A stretch of DNA of 64,000 nucleotides from Sodalis sp. dw_96 (GCF_018449575.1 NZ_JAAVUT010000007.1:124001-188000); one strand, 5' to 3'. Positions 18,833-30,192 are shown, counted from the stretch's first letter. A program made the numbers and translations. Notes: generated from the letters alone by a model not told the origin.

Positions 18833-20272
18833 TCAAGTATTGTCCATTCCGGATATTTTGTTTGCCGCTGCGTGCGATCCCTTTTCCGACGCTGCGACAA
18901 CCTCCTGGCGTTCAAGCGTACGGGCGAGAATCGACGAATAGAGCGGTTTCCCGCCCAGAAACTGCGCCACCAGCGTCGCCCCGAGACAGGTAATGATCAT
19001 GGGCAGAATCAGCTGGTAATTATCGGTCATTTCCAGCACCAGAACAATACCGGTGAGAGGCGCGCGCACCGAGGCGGCAAATAGCGCCCCCATACCGGCA
19101 ATGGCGAAAGTACCGGGTTGCAGGTCATAGTGCGGGAATATCGCGCCGCCCACCATGCCGAACGCCGTGCCCAGCAGAGTGCCCAGGGCCAGCATCGGCG
19201 CAAAAATACCACCGGGCGCGCCGGAGCCGAAACACAGCAAGGTCGTCGCCATGCGGGCGATAAAAAGGAACAGCAAGACGCCGGCGCTGTAATGGCCCGC
19301 CGCCGCAATGGGGATCAGCCCGAAACCACCTCCTGCCGCTTCGGGCCTGATCAATCCCAGGACACCGCACATCCCTCCCAGCACGCCGCCAACGAGCAGG
19401 ATTTTATAATACCGGCCGTTATGCAGCCGTAAAAAAAGATCCTGGGTGCGAAAAATCAGTTGATTGAATACGACACCCACCATACCGAACAATAACCCCA
19501 GCAGCAGATACAGCCAGAGCGTATTCACCGGTGCATAGGCCAGCTTGCCTACGTCGATAACCGAGCGCTCGCCGTTAAACAGCCGGAAAACGATGCTCGA
19601 CATGATCACCCCGATAAACACCGCTTTAACGGAAATCAGGTTGTAGCGAAACTGCGGCCGCATCTCTTCCAGAATAAAAAGGATGCCTGCCAGGGGGGCG
19701 TTGAAGGCCGCCGTCAGTCCCGCCGCCGCGCCGGTGGCCAATAAGGAGTGACGGGCTTCGGCGCCGCGCAGGCGAAAAATATCCAATACCATGCGGCCGA
19801 TATTACCGCCCAACTGTACGGTGGGGCCTTCCCGGCCCAATACCATGCCTGCGCCCAAGGTACCCATGCCCCCCAGGAATTTTACCGGGATAACCCGCCA
19901 CCAGCGTACCGGACGCAGCTCTTCCAGTGCGCCCTCGATTTCCGGAATACCCGATCCCCCGGCTTCCGGCGCGAACCGCCGCACCAGATAATAACCGATG
20001 ACCGCCAGCAGCGCGGAGGCGACAAAGGACGCAGGCCCAAGCACCAGCCAATGGCGAGGCAAAACCGCCAGGGCGGCGACACGGCCGGCAATCACCCAAT
20101 CCACCGCCTTTTCAAACACTACACCTACCACACCAACGATTACGCCAACCAGCGCCGCCATCAGCAGAATGATTAACGGCGTTTTATCCCGGGACAATAA
20201 CCGCCGGAACATACGCTCGCGCGCCAGCGGTTCCGTCGGTACCGACGTCGAAGAAGGTGATAAATCAGTCAT
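18833..20272 (-). CDS. clcA: H+/Cl- exchange transporter
   Basis: CLC-type antiporter exchanging two chloride for one proton, used in acid resistance. It has 479 residues (E. coli 473). The selectivity-filter motifs are GGSGIPE (near 108), [14 protein letters not shown] (near 148, with the gating Glu) and [14 protein letters not shown] (near 355). The C-terminus has [19 protein letters not shown]. It is divergent from hemL, as in E. coli. Confidence 0.96.
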   Translation of the reverse strand: MTDLSPSSTSVPTEPLARERMFRRLLSRDKTPLIILLMAALVGVIVGVVGVVFEKAVDWVIAGRVAALAVLPRHWLVLGPASFVASALLAVIGYYLVRRFAPEAGGSGIPEIEGALEELRPVRWWRVIPVKFLGGMGTLGAGMVLGREGPTVQLGGNIGRMVLDIFRLRGAEARHSLLATGAAAGLTAAFNAPLAGILFILEEMRPQFRYNLISVKAVFIGVIMSSIVFRLFNGERSVIDVGKLAYAPVNTLWLYLLLGLLFGMVGVVFNQLIFRTQDLFLRLHNGRYYKILLVGGVLGGMCGVLGLIRPEAAGGGFGLIPIAAAGHYSAGVLLFLFIARMATTLLCFGSGAPGGIFAPMLALGTLLGTAFGMVGGAIFPHYDLQPGTFAIAGMGALFAASVRAPLTGIVLVLEMTDNYQLILPMIITCLGATLVAQFLGGKPLYSSILARTLERQEVVAASEKGSHAAANKISGMDNT

Positions 20273-20486
20273 AAAGGCAATACCCGCTAATTGTCATACA
20301 ATCCGTCCAGCGGTCTATTCTACCTTGTTGCCAAAACGATGTCCGGGAAAATCCCGCCGTTGCCACCGAGCTATGTCGACCGCGCCGGCGAAAAGTTTCG
20401 GCATCAATTACTGACAAAGATGTCTTATTAGGAACCAGTTTATTACACTTACCCGGTGAATGTTTTTTCCAACGAGGAACCGATTA

Positions 20487-21767
20487 ATGAGCCATTCCGA
20501 AACGCTGTACGCACAGGCACAACAACTGATCCCCGGCGGGGTGAATTCTCCGGTGCGCGCCTTTAATGGCGTCGGCGGAACGCCGCTGTTTATTGAGCGG
20601 GCGGACGGCGCCTGGCTGTACGATGTAGATGGTAAGGCCTATATCGACTATGTCGGATCCTGGGGACCGATGGTGCTCGGCCATAATCATCAGGCGGTAC
20701 GTGATGCGGTCATCGACGCGGTAGGCCGGGGCCTGAGCTTTGGCGCCCCCACCGAAATCGAAGTGAAAATGGCCGCCCTGGTGACCGAACTCATGCCGTC
20801 AATGGATATGGTCCGCATGGTGAACTCCGGCACCGAGGCCACCATGAGCGCCATTCGCCTGGCCAGGGGTTATACCGGCCGAGATAAGATCATCAAATTC
20901 GAGGGCTGCTATCACGGCCATGCCGACGGCCTGCTGGTGAAAGCCGGTTCCGGCGCGCTGACCCTGGGCCAGCCCAGTTCTCCGGGCGTGCCGGCGGATT
21001 TTGCCAAGCACACCCTGACCTGCACCTTTAACGATGTCGAATCGGTGCGCCAGGTGTTCGAGCTGTATCCGCGTGAAATCGCCTGCATCATCGTCGAGCC
21101 GGTGGCCGGTAATATGAACTGCGTGCCGCCGCTGCCGGATTTCCTGCCGGGGCTGCGGGCGCTGTGCGATGAATTCGGCGCGCTGTTGATTATCGACGAG
21201 GTCATGACAGGTTTCAGAGTGGCGCTGGCGGGGGCGCAGGATTATTACGGCGTGGTGCCGGACCTGACCTGCCTGGGCAAGATTATCGGCGGCGGTATGC
21301 CGGTGGGGGCCTTTGGCGGCCGGCGTGAAGTCATGCAGGTGCTGGCGCCCACCGGGCCTGTTTATCAGGCCGGTACCCTGTCGGGCAATCCCATCGCCAT
21401 GGCCGCGGGATACGCCTGTCTGAATGAAATCGCCAAGCCGGGTATCTACCAGACCCTGACCGGGCTCACTGAACGATTGGCGCAAGGGTTGCTTAACGCG
21501 GCGCGGGCCGAAGGCGTTCCCCTGGTGGTCAATCACGTCGGCGGCATGTTCGGACTGTTTTTTACCGATGCGCCCGCGGTGACCTGTTACCGGGATGTCA
21601 TGGCCTGTGATATAGAACGCTTTAAGCGCTTTTTCCATATGATGCTGGAAGAAGGCGTCTACCTGGCGCCCTCGGCCTATGAATCCGGCTTTATGTCGCT
21701 GGCGCACAGCCACGAGGATATCGACCGCACCGTGGATGCCGCCCGCCGCAGTTTTGCCAGGTTATAA
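20487..21767 (+). CDS. hemL: Glutamate-1-semialdehyde 2,1-aminomutase
   Basis: Converts glutamate-1-semialdehyde to 5-aminolevulinate, the haem precursor; PLP dependent. From the ATG at 20487 it has 426 residues, as in E. coli, with GAGGA 8 nt upstream. The PLP lysine is in [17 protein letters not shown] (near 265) and the cofactor Asp in [24 protein letters not shown] and [16 protein letters not shown] are family blocks. It is followed by a short gap and the convergent fhuC. Confidence 0.97.
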   Translation: MSHSETLYAQAQQLIPGGVNSPVRAFNGVGGTPLFIERADGAWLYDVDGKAYIDYVGSWGPMVLGHNHQAVRDAVIDAVGRGLSFGAPTEIEVKMAALVTELMPSMDMVRMVNSGTEATMSAIRLARGYTGRDKIIKFEGCYHGHADGLLVKAGSGALTLGQPSSPGVPADFAKHTLTCTFNDVESVRQVFELYPREIACIIVEPVAGNMNCVPPLPDFLPGLRALCDEFGALLIIDEVMTGFRVALAGAQDYYGVVPDLTCLGKIIGGGMPVGAFGGRREVMQVLAPTGPVYQAGTLSGNPIAMAAGYACLNEIAKPGIYQTLTGLTERLAQGLLNAARAEGVPLVVNHVGGMFGLFFTDAPAVTCYRDVMACDIERFKRFFHMMLEEGVYLAPSAYESGFMSLAHSHEDIDRTVDAARRSFARL

Positions 21768-21807
21768 CGCCGGCATAAGCGTCACAGGGCGGGGAAACAC
21801 ACTGGGA

Positions 21808-21838
21808 CAATAAGGCGGGTCAGCGCAAGCTGCCAGCC
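21808..21838. repeat. Possible remnant of the 165-bp element
   Basis: ACAATAAGGCGGGTCAGC and GCTGCCAG recall the inner arm of the 165-bp element (TCAATAAGGCGGGGCAGG...GCTGCCAG). Only about 30 bp align. It lies between hemL and fhuC, where fhuD and fhuB stand in E. coli. Confidence 0.3.
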
Positions 21839-21844
21839 CGCTAA

Positions 21845-22642
21845 TCAATAGACAAAACTCACCGGCGCGCCGCCGCCGGGATGAGGCAAAATACCCATGG
21901 GAATGCCGTAGATTTGCTCCAGCACGTCACCCCGCATCAACGCCTCCGGCGAGCCCTGGGCGATGATTTCGCCGCTGCGCAACGCCGCCAGATAGTCGCA
22001 ATAGCGGGCCGCCATATTGATATCGTGCAGTACGACGATAACCGTCAGGCCCCGTTCATGGCTCATGCGCTTAATCAGCGCCAGAACATCCACCTGATGG
22101 GCAATATCCAGCGCTGAGGTGGGTTCATCCAGTAACAGGCACCGACTATCCTGCGCCACGGTCATGGCCATCCAGGCGCGCTGACGTTCGCCGCCGGACA
22201 GGCTGTCCACCAACCGCTGGGCGAAGGATTGCAATCCCACCAGTTGGATGGCGTCTTCCACATGCTCCCGGTCGGCCGCGCCGAACCGGCCCAGCGCGCC
22301 GTGCCAGGGATAACGGCCCAACGCCACCAATTCGCGCACCGTCAGACCTTCCGCCGGCGGCAGCTGCTGAGGCAAATACGCCACCTGGCGGGCAAAGGCT
22401 TTACTTTCCCAGGCCGATAGCGGTTTGCCATTAAGCCGGGCTTCGCCGCCGGTGGCGTCCTGATGCCGGCCGAGGATTTTCAGCAGGGTGGATTTTCCCG
22501 AGCCATTGTGGCCGATAAGGCCGCAAACCTTGCCCCGGGGAAATGAAAATGAGAGCGGCTGAAGCAGTACCCGGCCGGGAACCGAAAAACTCACCTGGTC
22601 TAAGACGAAATCGGCGTGCTGTGATACGAGAGAATCTTGCAT
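21845..22642 (-). CDS. fhuC: Ferric hydroxamate ABC transporter ATPase, orphan
   Basis: ATPase of the ferrichrome-type importer. It has 265 residues, like E. coli. Walker A is GHNGSGKST (near 38), the signature LSGGERQRAWMAM (near 143) and Walker B CLLLDEPTSALD. The C-terminal YGIPMGILPHPGGGAPVSFVY region (about 245-265) is FhuC specific. It sits in the right place between mrcB and hemL, but fhuA, fhuD and fhuB are absent on both sides. It could serve permeases elsewhere or be on the way to loss; the frame is intact. Confidence 0.93.
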   Translation of the reverse strand: MQDSLVSQHADFVLDQVSFSVPGRVLLQPLSFSFPRGKVCGLIGHNGSGKSTLLKILGRHQDATGGEARLNGKPLSAWESKAFARQVAYLPQQLPPAEGLTVRELVALGRYPWHGALGRFGAADREHVEDAIQLVGLQSFAQRLVDSLSGGERQRAWMAMTVAQDSRCLLLDEPTSALDIAHQVDVLALIKRMSHERGLTVIVVLHDINMAARYCDYLAALRSGEIIAQGSPEALMRGDVLEQIYGIPMGILPHPGGGAPVSFVY

Positions 22643-22673
22643 AACCCCAATCTTGTTTGCGCGGCTGATAAAG

Positions 22674-22690
22674 TTAATGAGAATTATTCA
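22674..22690. promoter_or_regulatory. Fur-box-like site upstream of fhuC
   Basis: TTAATGAGAATTATTCA resembles the Fur 19-bp box (GATAATGATAATCATTATC) in its AATGA(G)AATTATT core. It is 32 bp upstream of the fhuC ATG. It could be the former fhuA promoter, now directly in front of fhuC. Confidence 0.5.
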
Positions 22691-22802
22691 AAGACGCAAT
22701 CATAGGCGTAACGGATTGGGGTCTGCAAGGGGAATCTCGCGCCGGTTCACATGGTCCGCCCGCTGAATACCGTCCACCACTGCATGATAGCGTTGGCGCG
22801 CG

Positions 22803-22985
22803 CTCTTTTACGCCCTCGGTTCAGGCCACGGTGATAGCGGGTTTACCATACTGTGGGCCGCTCGGTCGGGCGGAAAAACCATGCCCGATTCGACCCCATC
22901 AGCATGGTTTCCCTTTAACAGGCTCGTAGTCACGCTCGGTGTTGGCGGGCCTAGCGTGCCATGAGGCACTCCCCCTTTAACACGC
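22803..22985. repeat. 107-bp intergenic repeat, one long, one short and a partial unit
   Basis: A long unit spans 22803-22908 (106 bp) with the hairpin CGGGCGGAAAAACCATGCCCG region. A short unit of about 60 bp starts at 22909 and lacks the hairpin half. A third start (CTCCCCCTTTAAC) is at 22969. It fills the fhuC-mrcB gap, where fhuA lies in E. coli. Confidence 0.75.
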
Positions 22986-23016
22986 GCTCAATTTAACATT
23001 TGGCGTTCGCCGGCGT

Positions 23017-25560
23017 TTATTTCCCAAACATATCCTTGATCCAGCCGGCGACCCCATCGCTCTTTTCCGAATCCTGAGCCGGTTGCTGCTGCTGGGCCGG
23101 CTGTTGCGCCGGTTGTCCGTCGCCCGGCTGTGTCGGCACGCCCGGCTGCTGCACTATGGGCTGGCTGGCCTGGCACAACGACTGCGGACTATCGGTCCAA
23201 ACCGGGATTACCCGCATATTGCTGTCGCCGCCGCAAATAAAGTTACCGGCATAATCGATGGAGATCGAGTTGATCCCCTCCGGCGGAATTAAATTTAACG
23301 TCAGCGGCGGCTGGTTTTCCAGGTAACGACGATAGAGGGTCAGCGCGCCGTTGGCGCCGGTTATCTTGGCCGGGCCGTTGTTGTCGCGGCCGACCCAGGT
23401 GACGGTCACTTCCTTGCCGTCCACCCCGGCAAACCAGCTATCCCGTAAATCATTGGTGGTGCCGGTTTTACCCGCCAGATGGAAGTTGGGGAATTTTACC
23501 GACAGCGAGCGGGAAGTCCCGCGCGCCACCACCTGCTGCATACCGTACAAGGTCAGGTAAGCCGCCTGGGCCGGCACCACGCGTTCCGCCTGCGGGAAGC
23601 TCTGGTACAACACCCTCCCGTCCTCGCTGATAACGGAACGCACCGCCGACAGCGGCGCTTTGTTGCCGCCGCTGGCAATGGCCTGGTACTCCTGCGCCAC
23701 TTCCATCGGCGTCAGGCTGATAGCCCCCAGCAGCATCGACGGCACCGGGTCGATAACCTCTTTCGGAATACCCAGTTTTTGCAGAGTGCCGCTGATCTCC
23801 GGCAACCCCACCGACAGCCCCAGATTCACCGTCGGCACATTCAGCGAGTTGGCCAGGGCATCCACCAGCATCACCTTGCCGCGGAATTCACGATCGTAAT
23901 TTTTAGGCGCCCACAGGGTACCGTTGGGCTGCCTGAGGGAAATCGGCTCATCCGCCAGCCAGGTATTGAGGCGATATTTATCAGGCTGGCTCAGGGCGGT
24001 AAGGTAGGTGGCGGGTTTTGCCAGCGACCCCACCGGACGGCGGGCGTCCATGGCGCGGTTGAAACCGGCGAACTGTGGTTGCGATCCGCCCACCATGGCG
24101 CGGACTTCGCCGCTAAAGCGGTCCACCACCACCATCGCGCTCTCCAGGTCGTTGACCCCCCTGGCGGCACGCAGCGCCGGAACGCCGTCTTCCACCGCCT
24201 TTTCCGCCGCATCCTGGGAAATCGGATCCAGGGTGGTAAAGATCTTCACACCGGACAGATCGTTGAATTTATCACCCAGCTTCTGCTGCAGCTCCTGGCG
24301 CACCATCTGCATAAACGCCGGCTGCGGCGTAATCACCCCGCCGCGCGGCTGCACGCCCAGCGGACGTGCGCTCAGCATGTTATACAAATCGCCGTCAATC
24401 ACCTGCTGTTCCTGCAACAATCTCAATACCAGGTTGCGGCGCTCCAGCGCCAGCTGCGGATTACGCCAGGGATTATACAAAGAGGCGCCTTTGACCATGC
24501 CCACCAGCAGCGCCTGCTGATCGAGGCTGAGTTCGTCCACCGGCCGGCCGAAATAATAGAGGCTGGCCAGGGGAAACCCGCGGATTTGCTCGCTGCCGCT
24601 CTGACCGAGATACACTTCGTTCAAATAGAGTTCGAGGATGCGATCCTTGCTGTAACGGTAGTCGAGGATCAGGGCCATATAGGCTTCATTGGCTTTACGC
24701 CACAGAGATCGCTCATTGGTCAAAAAGAGGTTTTTCACCAGTTGCTGGGTAAGCGTGCTGCCGCCCTGTACCGCACGGCCGGCGGTGATATTCGCCAGAA
24801 ACGCGCGACCGATGGAGGAGATGCTGATACCGTCATGCTGATAAAAATGGCGATCTTCGGTGGCAATCAGGGTATCCACCAGCAAATCGGGGAAACCGGC
24901 GCGGGGCACAAACAGCCGCTGCTCGCCGTTGGGGGATTGCAGCATGGTGATAAGTTTGGGATCGAGCCGGAAAAAACCGAAATTGCGCTGGGTATCCTGA
25001 TTTTGGATTTCCAGCAGCTTGTCGCGATCAAACGTCAGAAGGGCGTGGATTTGTCCCTCTTTGCCGTCGGGAAAATCGAACGGACGACGCAACATGTCGA
25101 TGCTATTGGCCCGCACGGTAAATTCCCCCGGTCGGGTGATACGGCTTACCTGGCGATATTGCATGCCTTCCAGCAGGTTGACCATCTCGTTCTTGTTATA
25201 GGGCATGCCCGGCTCGAGGTTGACCATGCGGCCGTAGACCGCCGCCGGCAATTGCCAGACTTTGCCGTCGATTCGGCTGCGCACCTGGGCGTCGAGATAA
25301 AAACCATAGCAAACCAGCACAATCATCAGCAGGATAAAAAGTTTTATCATCCAGCCCAGCAGACGCCTTCTTTTACGCGGCGGACGCGACTTCCCTTTCC
25401 CTTTATGCGGCGGCATCACATTTTCCTCTTCGTCGTCATAATCATCCTGATCGTCTTCATAGTCGTCATCACGGCGGCTGCGCGCCGGCTGCTTACGTGG
25501 CACTTTGCGATCGGACGGCCGTCCATGACGTCCGATTGGTTCGCGGTCATCCCCAGACAT
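23017..25560 (-). CDS. mrcB: Penicillin-binding protein 1B
   Basis: Bifunctional peptidoglycan glycosyltransferase/transpeptidase; inner-membrane anchored. It has 847 residues (E. coli 844). A charged cytoplasmic tail (1-65, with [16 protein letters not shown]) is followed by a transmembrane helix ([21 protein letters not shown], about 67-87) and the UB2H region. The glycosyltransferase has [10 protein letters not shown] (near 236) and [14 protein letters not shown]. The transpeptidase has SLAK (near 516), SLN (near 573) and KTGT (near 703). A Gln/Pro-rich tail ends the protein. The ATG at 25560 follows GGAGAG. It is downstream of hrpB on the same strand. Confidence 0.96.
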   Translation of the reverse strand: MSGDDREPIGRHGRPSDRKVPRKQPARSRRDDDYEDDQDDYDDEEENVMPPHKGKGKSRPPRKRRRLLGWMIKLFILLMIVLVCYGFYLDAQVRSRIDGKVWQLPAAVYGRMVNLEPGMPYNKNEMVNLLEGMQYRQVSRITRPGEFTVRANSIDMLRRPFDFPDGKEGQIHALLTFDRDKLLEIQNQDTQRNFGFFRLDPKLITMLQSPNGEQRLFVPRAGFPDLLVDTLIATEDRHFYQHDGISISSIGRAFLANITAGRAVQGGSTLTQQLVKNLFLTNERSLWRKANEAYMALILDYRYSKDRILELYLNEVYLGQSGSEQIRGFPLASLYYFGRPVDELSLDQQALLVGMVKGASLYNPWRNPQLALERRNLVLRLLQEQQVIDGDLYNMLSARPLGVQPRGGVITPQPAFMQMVRQELQQKLGDKFNDLSGVKIFTTLDPISQDAAEKAVEDGVPALRAARGVNDLESAMVVVDRFSGEVRAMVGGSQPQFAGFNRAMDARRPVGSLAKPATYLTALSQPDKYRLNTWLADEPISLRQPNGTLWAPKNYDREFRGKVMLVDALANSLNVPTVNLGLSVGLPEISGTLQKLGIPKEVIDPVPSMLLGAISLTPMEVAQEYQAIASGGNKAPLSAVRSVISEDGRVLYQSFPQAERVVPAQAAYLTLYGMQQVVARGTSRSLSVKFPNFHLAGKTGTTNDLRDSWFAGVDGKEVTVTWVGRDNNGPAKITGANGALTLYRRYLENQPPLTLNLIPPEGINSISIDYAGNFICGGDSNMRVIPVWTDSPQSLCQASQPIVQQPGVPTQPGDGQPAQQPAQQQQPAQDSEKSDGVAGWIKDMFGK

Positions 25561-25655
25561 CGTTGTTACTCTCCATACTACCGACGGAATCCCCGCCTAC
25601 TCTGTTCCCCTGCCGGCATCTGCGATAGGGGAAACCTCTGAAATTAAACTCGATA

Positions 25656-28091
25656 TTACTGATATTTCTTGGTACGCCGGGTCGGTGAAGCCCGCCCGGG
25701 ATCATCCGGCCACACATGTTTGGGATAGCGCCCTTTCATCTCTTTTTGCACTTCGCGGTAAGCACCCTGCCAGAATGCCGCCAGATCGCCGGTGATTTGC
25801 AACGGATGCCGCGCCGGCGACAAAAGTTCCAGTACCAGCCCGACGCGGCCGTCCGCCAGCATCGGGGTACGCTGTTCGCCGAATATTTCCTGCATCCGCA
25901 CCGCCAATACCGGCGGCTCGTCGTGGCGGTAACGCACCGGCAGCCGACTGCCGGTGGGCACAGTGTAGTGGCTGGGCAGCGCACTCTCCAGCCGTTGACG
26001 CAATTGCCAGTCCAACAGCCGCATCAGCGCTTCGCTGACATTCACCTGTCTAAGCGCGCGCACATCGTGCACGCCGGCCAACGAAGGCTGCAGCCATAAC
26101 GGCAGATTCGCCAGAAGCGCGGCATCGTCCACCGCCGGCCAGTCTGTTTCCGGCAGCCACTCGCGGGCGCACAGCAGGCGTTGGCGAAGCTGCTGCGCCG
26201 GTTCATCCCAATTGAGCACCGACAGGCCCTGCTCCCCAACCCAGGTCAGCAGCGCTCGCTGCATCAATTCGGCGGACGGTCTGGCCTGCGGTTGCTCAAG
26301 CAATACCAGGCTGCCGAGCCGCTCCCGTCGCACCACCCGCAAACTGCCTTTCTCCCGGTCCCACTGCATGGCGGTTTCCACGGTGACCCACTGAGGGAAT
26401 TTCTCGGTGAGTATGGCGATATCCAGCGGCATTGCCAACCGAATGGCCGCATCGGGGTTATGGCTCAATTGCAGCAGACCCGGCGCAATCAGCCATTCGG
26501 CGGCGGACAGGGCTTCGTCGGGAGCCAGCGCGGCTCCGAGACCGTTGGAAAGCAGGTAACGCCCCGAGGCATCCCGGCGACGGGCAATGCGATCCCGGAA
26601 ACCCCAGGCCAACAATTCTTCCGCCCGCCCGCTATCCGGCTTGCCCCAGCGCGGCGACAACCGCCCGGCCAGCTGTTTGGCGCGCCGCAGCCAGTGGGAT
26701 TGCGGTCGGGCCAAATAATCGCGCAGATCGGGCGAGCCGCTGCGGGGCGGTTCTTCAATAATCGCCGCCAGCAGCGCGGCGGTGGCCAGACTGTCGTCAT
26801 GGCCTTCGCCGTGGCACAGCATTGCCGCCAGGCGGGGATCGCAGCCCAGTTGCGCCATGGCGCGCCCGACGGCGGTAAGCCGTCCGACATCGTCGGTGGC
26901 GCCCAATTGCAGCAAGGCGCCGCGGGCCGCGGCCAATATCGGCTCCGGCGGACTGTCCAGCCAGCGGAGTTCCGAAGCGTCACGGCAGCCCCACAGCAGC
27001 AGCTCCAGATACAGGCCGCACAGGTCGCTGTGCAGAATTTCCGGCTGGCCGTATTCCGGCGCCCGCTCGGCCTGCGGCTGACTGAACAGATGCCAGCAGA
27101 TGCCCGGCGTCAGCCGGCCGGCACGGCCGGCGCGCTGCGCCATGGAAGCCTGGCTGATGCGTTGGGTCTGCAGCCGGCTAAGGCCGCTGCGGGCATCGAA
27201 GTCGGTAACCCGTTCCAGGCCGCTGTCCACCACCAGCCGGATCCCTTCGATGGTCAGGCTGGTCTCGGCGATATTGGTGGCCAGCACCACCTTACGGCGT
27301 CCTGCGTCCGCCGGCCGGATGGCCCGCTGCTGCTCGTCCAGGGACAGCGCGCCGTACAGCGGGCATAAGTCCACGTCCGACGCCACCAGCGCCGCCAGCA
27401 AATCCCGTACGCGGCGGATCTCGGCGACGCCGGGCAAAAACAGCAGCAATGACCCGGGATGGAGCCGCAGCATGCGGCTCACATCGGCGGCGATGGCCGG
27501 TTCAGGCCACCCTTGGGACGGCAGCGGATGATACGACCGTTCCACCGGGAAACTGCGGCCGACGGAACGGATGACCGGCGCGCCGGGCAACAGCGTCAAC
27601 AGCCGCTCATCGTCAAGGGTGGCGGACATGATCAGCAAACGCAGATCCTCGCGCAACCCCTGCTGTACATCAAGCAGCAGGGCCAGCGCCAAATCCGCCT
27701 GCAGGCTGCGTTCATGAAACTCATCCAGGATCACCAGCGACACGCCGGGCAGCTCGGGATCCTGTTGCAACATACGGGTCAGTATGCCCTCGGTCACCAC
27801 CTCCAGCCGGGTCCCGCCGCCGATGCGGCTCTCGGCGCGCATGCGGTAGCCCACGGTCGCCCCGACATTCTCCCCCAGTTGCGAAGCCAGCCGCAGGGCG
27901 ATATTTTTGGTCGCCAGCCGCCGCGGCTCCAGCATCAATATGCGCCCCGGCAGTTCGGCGCGGCGCAGTATTTCCAGCGGCAGCCAGGTGGATTTGCCGG
28001 CGCCGGTGGGGGCGTGCAACAGCACCTGTCCGGCGTCTCGCAGCGCCGCCAGCAGTTCATCCACCACGGCGCTGACCGGTAATGACGTCAC
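25656..28091 (-). CDS. hrpB: ATP-dependent helicase HrpB
   Basis: DEAH-box-type helicase of unclear cellular role. I prefer a GTG start at 28091, with GGAG 5 nt upstream. It gives VTSLPVSAVVDELLAALRD, which aligns with the E. coli N-terminus, and 811 residues (E. coli 809). The in-frame ATG at 28115 lacks a ribosome site. Motif I is APTGAGKST (near 33), motif II DEFH (near 128), motif III MSATLDDERL, and motif VI QRAGRAGRL (near 325). The C-terminus RYPKHVWPDDP is typical of HrpB. Confidence 0.94.
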   Translation of the reverse strand: MTSLPVSAVVDELLAALRDAGQVLLHAPTGAGKSTWLPLEILRRAELPGRILMLEPRRLATKNIALRLASQLGENVGATVGYRMRAESRIGGGTRLEVVTEGILTRMLQQDPELPGVSLVILDEFHERSLQADLALALLLDVQQGLREDLRLLIMSATLDDERLLTLLPGAPVIRSVGRSFPVERSYHPLPSQGWPEPAIAADVSRMLRLHPGSLLLFLPGVAEIRRVRDLLAALVASDVDLCPLYGALSLDEQQRAIRPADAGRRKVVLATNIAETSLTIEGIRLVVDSGLERVTDFDARSGLSRLQTQRISQASMAQRAGRAGRLTPGICWHLFSQPQAERAPEYGQPEILHSDLCGLYLELLLWGCRDASELRWLDSPPEPILAAARGALLQLGATDDVGRLTAVGRAMAQLGCDPRLAAMLCHGEGHDDSLATAALLAAIIEEPPRSGSPDLRDYLARPQSHWLRRAKQLAGRLSPRWGKPDSGRAEELLAWGFRDRIARRRDASGRYLLSNGLGAALAPDEALSAAEWLIAPGLLQLSHNPDAAIRLAMPLDIAILTEKFPQWVTVETAMQWDREKGSLRVVRRERLGSLVLLEQPQARPSAELMQRALLTWVGEQGLSVLNWDEPAQQLRQRLLCAREWLPETDWPAVDDAALLANLPLWLQPSLAGVHDVRALRQVNVSEALMRLLDWQLRQRLESALPSHYTVPTGSRLPVRYRHDEPPVLAVRMQEIFGEQRTPMLADGRVGLVLELLSPARHPLQITGDLAAFWQGAYREVQKEMKGRYPKHVWPDDPGRASPTRRTKKYQ

Positions 28092-28243
28092 GTTGTCTCC
28101 GTTAAGGGTTAACATTTAAAGTCGGGCATTGTAGCATCGCTTGATTAAAGAACAGAACAATCGGCATCCCCGTAAACATTTTCCACCGGATTTACCGCGG
28201 GGATTACACTATTTTTCCAGGATTCCGTGGAGGTACACGCCCT

Positions 28244-28783
28244 ATGACCGACACCCGGCGTCTGTTTTTTGCCCTGCCGTTACCGGAAAAACTCCGGCAA
28301 GAGGTGATCCAATGGCGTGCCGCGCAGTTTCCGGCCGAGACCGGGCGACCGGTTGCCGCGGACAATCTGCACCTTACCCTGGCGTTCCTTGGGGAGGTCA
28401 GCGCCGTTAAAGAGCAGGCTTTACGCGCGGCGGCCGGCCGATTGCAACAAGCGGCCTTCCAACTGACCCTCGACGATTGCGGTCATTGGCCGCGCCCCGG
28501 CGTGGTTTGGCTCGGTCTGCGCAGCCCGGCGCGGGGTTTGCTGCAGTTGGCGCAGTGGCTGCGGGCGCAGGCCGCCCGCAATGGCTGCTACCAAAGCCCT
28601 ATGCCTTATCACCCGCATATCTCACTATTGCTCCAGGCATTTACCGGCGTCTCCCTGCCTGACGGCACGCCGGGCTGGCGAACGGAGGTTACCGCCTTCA
28701 ATCTGTATCATTCGGCGTTTGAAAACGGCCGTACCCGATATATGCTGCTGGAAAGCTGGCCGCTCACGGCGCGGCTCCCATGA
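28244..28783 (+). CDS. thpR: RNA 2',3'-cyclic phosphodiesterase
   Basis: 2H phosphoesterase (formerly LigT) that opens 2',3'-cyclic phosphates and can join tRNA halves in vitro. It has 179 residues. The two HxTx-type motifs are HLTLAFLG (near 44) and HISLLL (near 126). The ATG at 28244 follows GGAGG. It is divergent from hrpB and followed by sfsA 33 bp downstream. Confidence 0.92.
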   Translation: MTDTRRLFFALPLPEKLRQEVIQWRAAQFPAETGRPVAADNLHLTLAFLGEVSAVKEQALRAAAGRLQQAAFQLTLDDCGHWPRPGVVWLGLRSPARGLLQLAQWLRAQAARNGCYQSPMPYHPHISLLLQAFTGVSLPDGTPGWRTEVTAFNLYHSAFENGRTRYMLLESWPLTARLP

Positions 28784-28816
28784 TCCTCCAACGGAACATC
28801 CCCTAACGGAAACCCT

Positions 28817-29575
28817 ATGCAATTTACACCGGTGTTAAAGCCCGCCCGTTTGATACAACGTTACAAACGGTTTCTGGCGGATGTGGTCACAGCCGACGGC
28901 GAGGAATTAACGATTCATTGCGCCAATACCGGTGCCATGACCGGTTGTGCGGTGCCCGGCGACCAGGTGTGGTACTCAACGTCGGATAATCGCAAGCGCA
29001 GATATCCGCACAGTTGGGAACTAACCCAAACCGCTTGTGGTCAATGGATAGGAGTGAACACGCTTCGGGCCAATCACCTGTTGGGAGAGGCGTTATGTTC
29101 CAATGCCGTTCCGGAGTTGTCCGGTTATCAGAGCTTCAGGGCCGAAGTGGGCTATGGTGCAGAAAATAGCCGTGTTGACTGGTTATTATCAGCAGAAAAT
29201 CGCCCTAACTGCTATATTGAGGTGAAATCGGTAACATTGTTGCAGCAACAATGGGGATACTTTCCCGATGCCGTAACAATACGTGGACAAAAACACTTAC
29301 GAGAATTACAAGCTATGGTGGAATCGGGGCAGCGAGCCGTCCTGTTTTTCGCGGTGCTGCACTCCGGCATTACCCGGGTGGCGCCCGCGCGGCATATCGA
29401 TCCGCTATATGCAGAAATGTTATTGCAGGCGCAGCGCAGAGGAGTAGAAGTACTTTGCTATGGTGCGCAGTTATCTCCTGACGGTATAAGGTTGCACACA
29501 CCGATACCGTTTTTTAATTTTGATGATGATTTAAGCCGTGAAAACAACAAAAGGTCCCGTATTTCCTTGGCTTAA
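28817..29575 (+). CDS. sfsA: DNA-binding protein SfsA, sugar fermentation stimulation
   Basis: SfsA stimulates maltose genes in E. coli when overexpressed and binds DNA; its precise role is open. It has 252 residues, against 234 in E. coli. The extra length is a charged C-terminal tail ([17 protein letters not shown]). Conserved blocks are [11 protein letters not shown] (near 34), VDWLL and [10 protein letters not shown] (near 137), [16 protein letters not shown] and [12 protein letters not shown]. It lies between thpR and dksA, as in E. coli. Confidence 0.93.
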   Translation: MQFTPVLKPARLIQRYKRFLADVVTADGEELTIHCANTGAMTGCAVPGDQVWYSTSDNRKRRYPHSWELTQTACGQWIGVNTLRANHLLGEALCSNAVPELSGYQSFRAEVGYGAENSRVDWLLSAENRPNCYIEVKSVTLLQQQWGYFPDAVTIRGQKHLRELQAMVESGQRAVLFFAVLHSGITRVAPARHIDPLYAEMLLQAQRRGVEVLCYGAQLSPDGIRLHTPIPFFNFDDDLSRENNKRSRISLA

Positions 29576-29720
29576 GGGGTCGTCGAATACGCCTTTCTTG
29601 GCACTCTTGTCAAGTGGACGTCAGGAATAATTGCCAACCATAGCGTCATCTGTTATTTATAGCGGCCTGTTTTTTCCCCACGTTGGGGATCGATAGTGCG
29701 TGTTATGAAGGAGAAGCAAC

Positions 29721-30176
29721 ATGCAAGAAGGGCAAGACCGTAAGACATCCTCCTTGAGCATTCTCGCCATCGCCGGGGTGGAACCATACCAGCAGAAGCC
29801 GGGTGAAGAGTATATGAACCCCGCCCAGCTACTGCATTTCAGGCGTATTCTCGATGCGTGGCGCAACCAGCTCAGAGATGAGGTGGGGCGCACCGTTTCA
29901 CATATGCAGGACGAGGCGGCCAACTTCCCCGACCCGGTCGACCGGGCGGCGCAGGAAGAAGAATTCAGCCTCGAACTGCGCAACCGCGATCGGGAACGAA
30001 AGTTAATCAAGAAGATCGAAAAGACCCTGAAAAAGGTGGAAGACAGTGATTTCGGCTACTGCGAATCCTGTGGAGTGGAAATTGGTATTCGTCGCCTGGA
30101 AGCGCGGCCGACCGCCGATTTATGTATTGATTGCAAGACGCTTGCTGAAATCCGCGAAAAGCAGATGGCAGGCTAA
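29721..30176 (+). CDS. dksA: RNA polymerase-binding transcription factor DksA
   Basis: Binds the RNA polymerase secondary channel and works with ppGpp in the stringent response. It has 151 residues, as in E. coli. The coiled-coil tip with the two key aspartates is [15 protein letters not shown] (near 68-82). The zinc finger is CESCGVEIG (near 114) and CIDC (near 135). The ATG at 29721 follows AAGGAG. gluQ follows 82 bp downstream. Confidence 0.98.
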   Translation: MQEGQDRKTSSLSILAIAGVEPYQQKPGEEYMNPAQLLHFRRILDAWRNQLRDEVGRTVSHMQDEAANFPDPVDRAAQEEEFSLELRNRDRERKLIKKIEKTLKKVEDSDFGYCESCGVEIGIRRLEARPTADLCIDCKTLAEIREKQMAG

Positions 30177-30192
30177 GAATCAATCACGTTTA

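Noticed and set aside
23479-25641. 720-codon open frame on the plus strand
   Set aside because: It is entirely antisense to mrcB, whose motifs and start are clear; long antisense frames are common in GC-rich genes and the translation resembles nothing known.
26181-27368. 395-codon open frame antisense to hrpB
   Set aside because: Shadow of the hrpB helicase gene; Gln/Arg-rich low-complexity translation.
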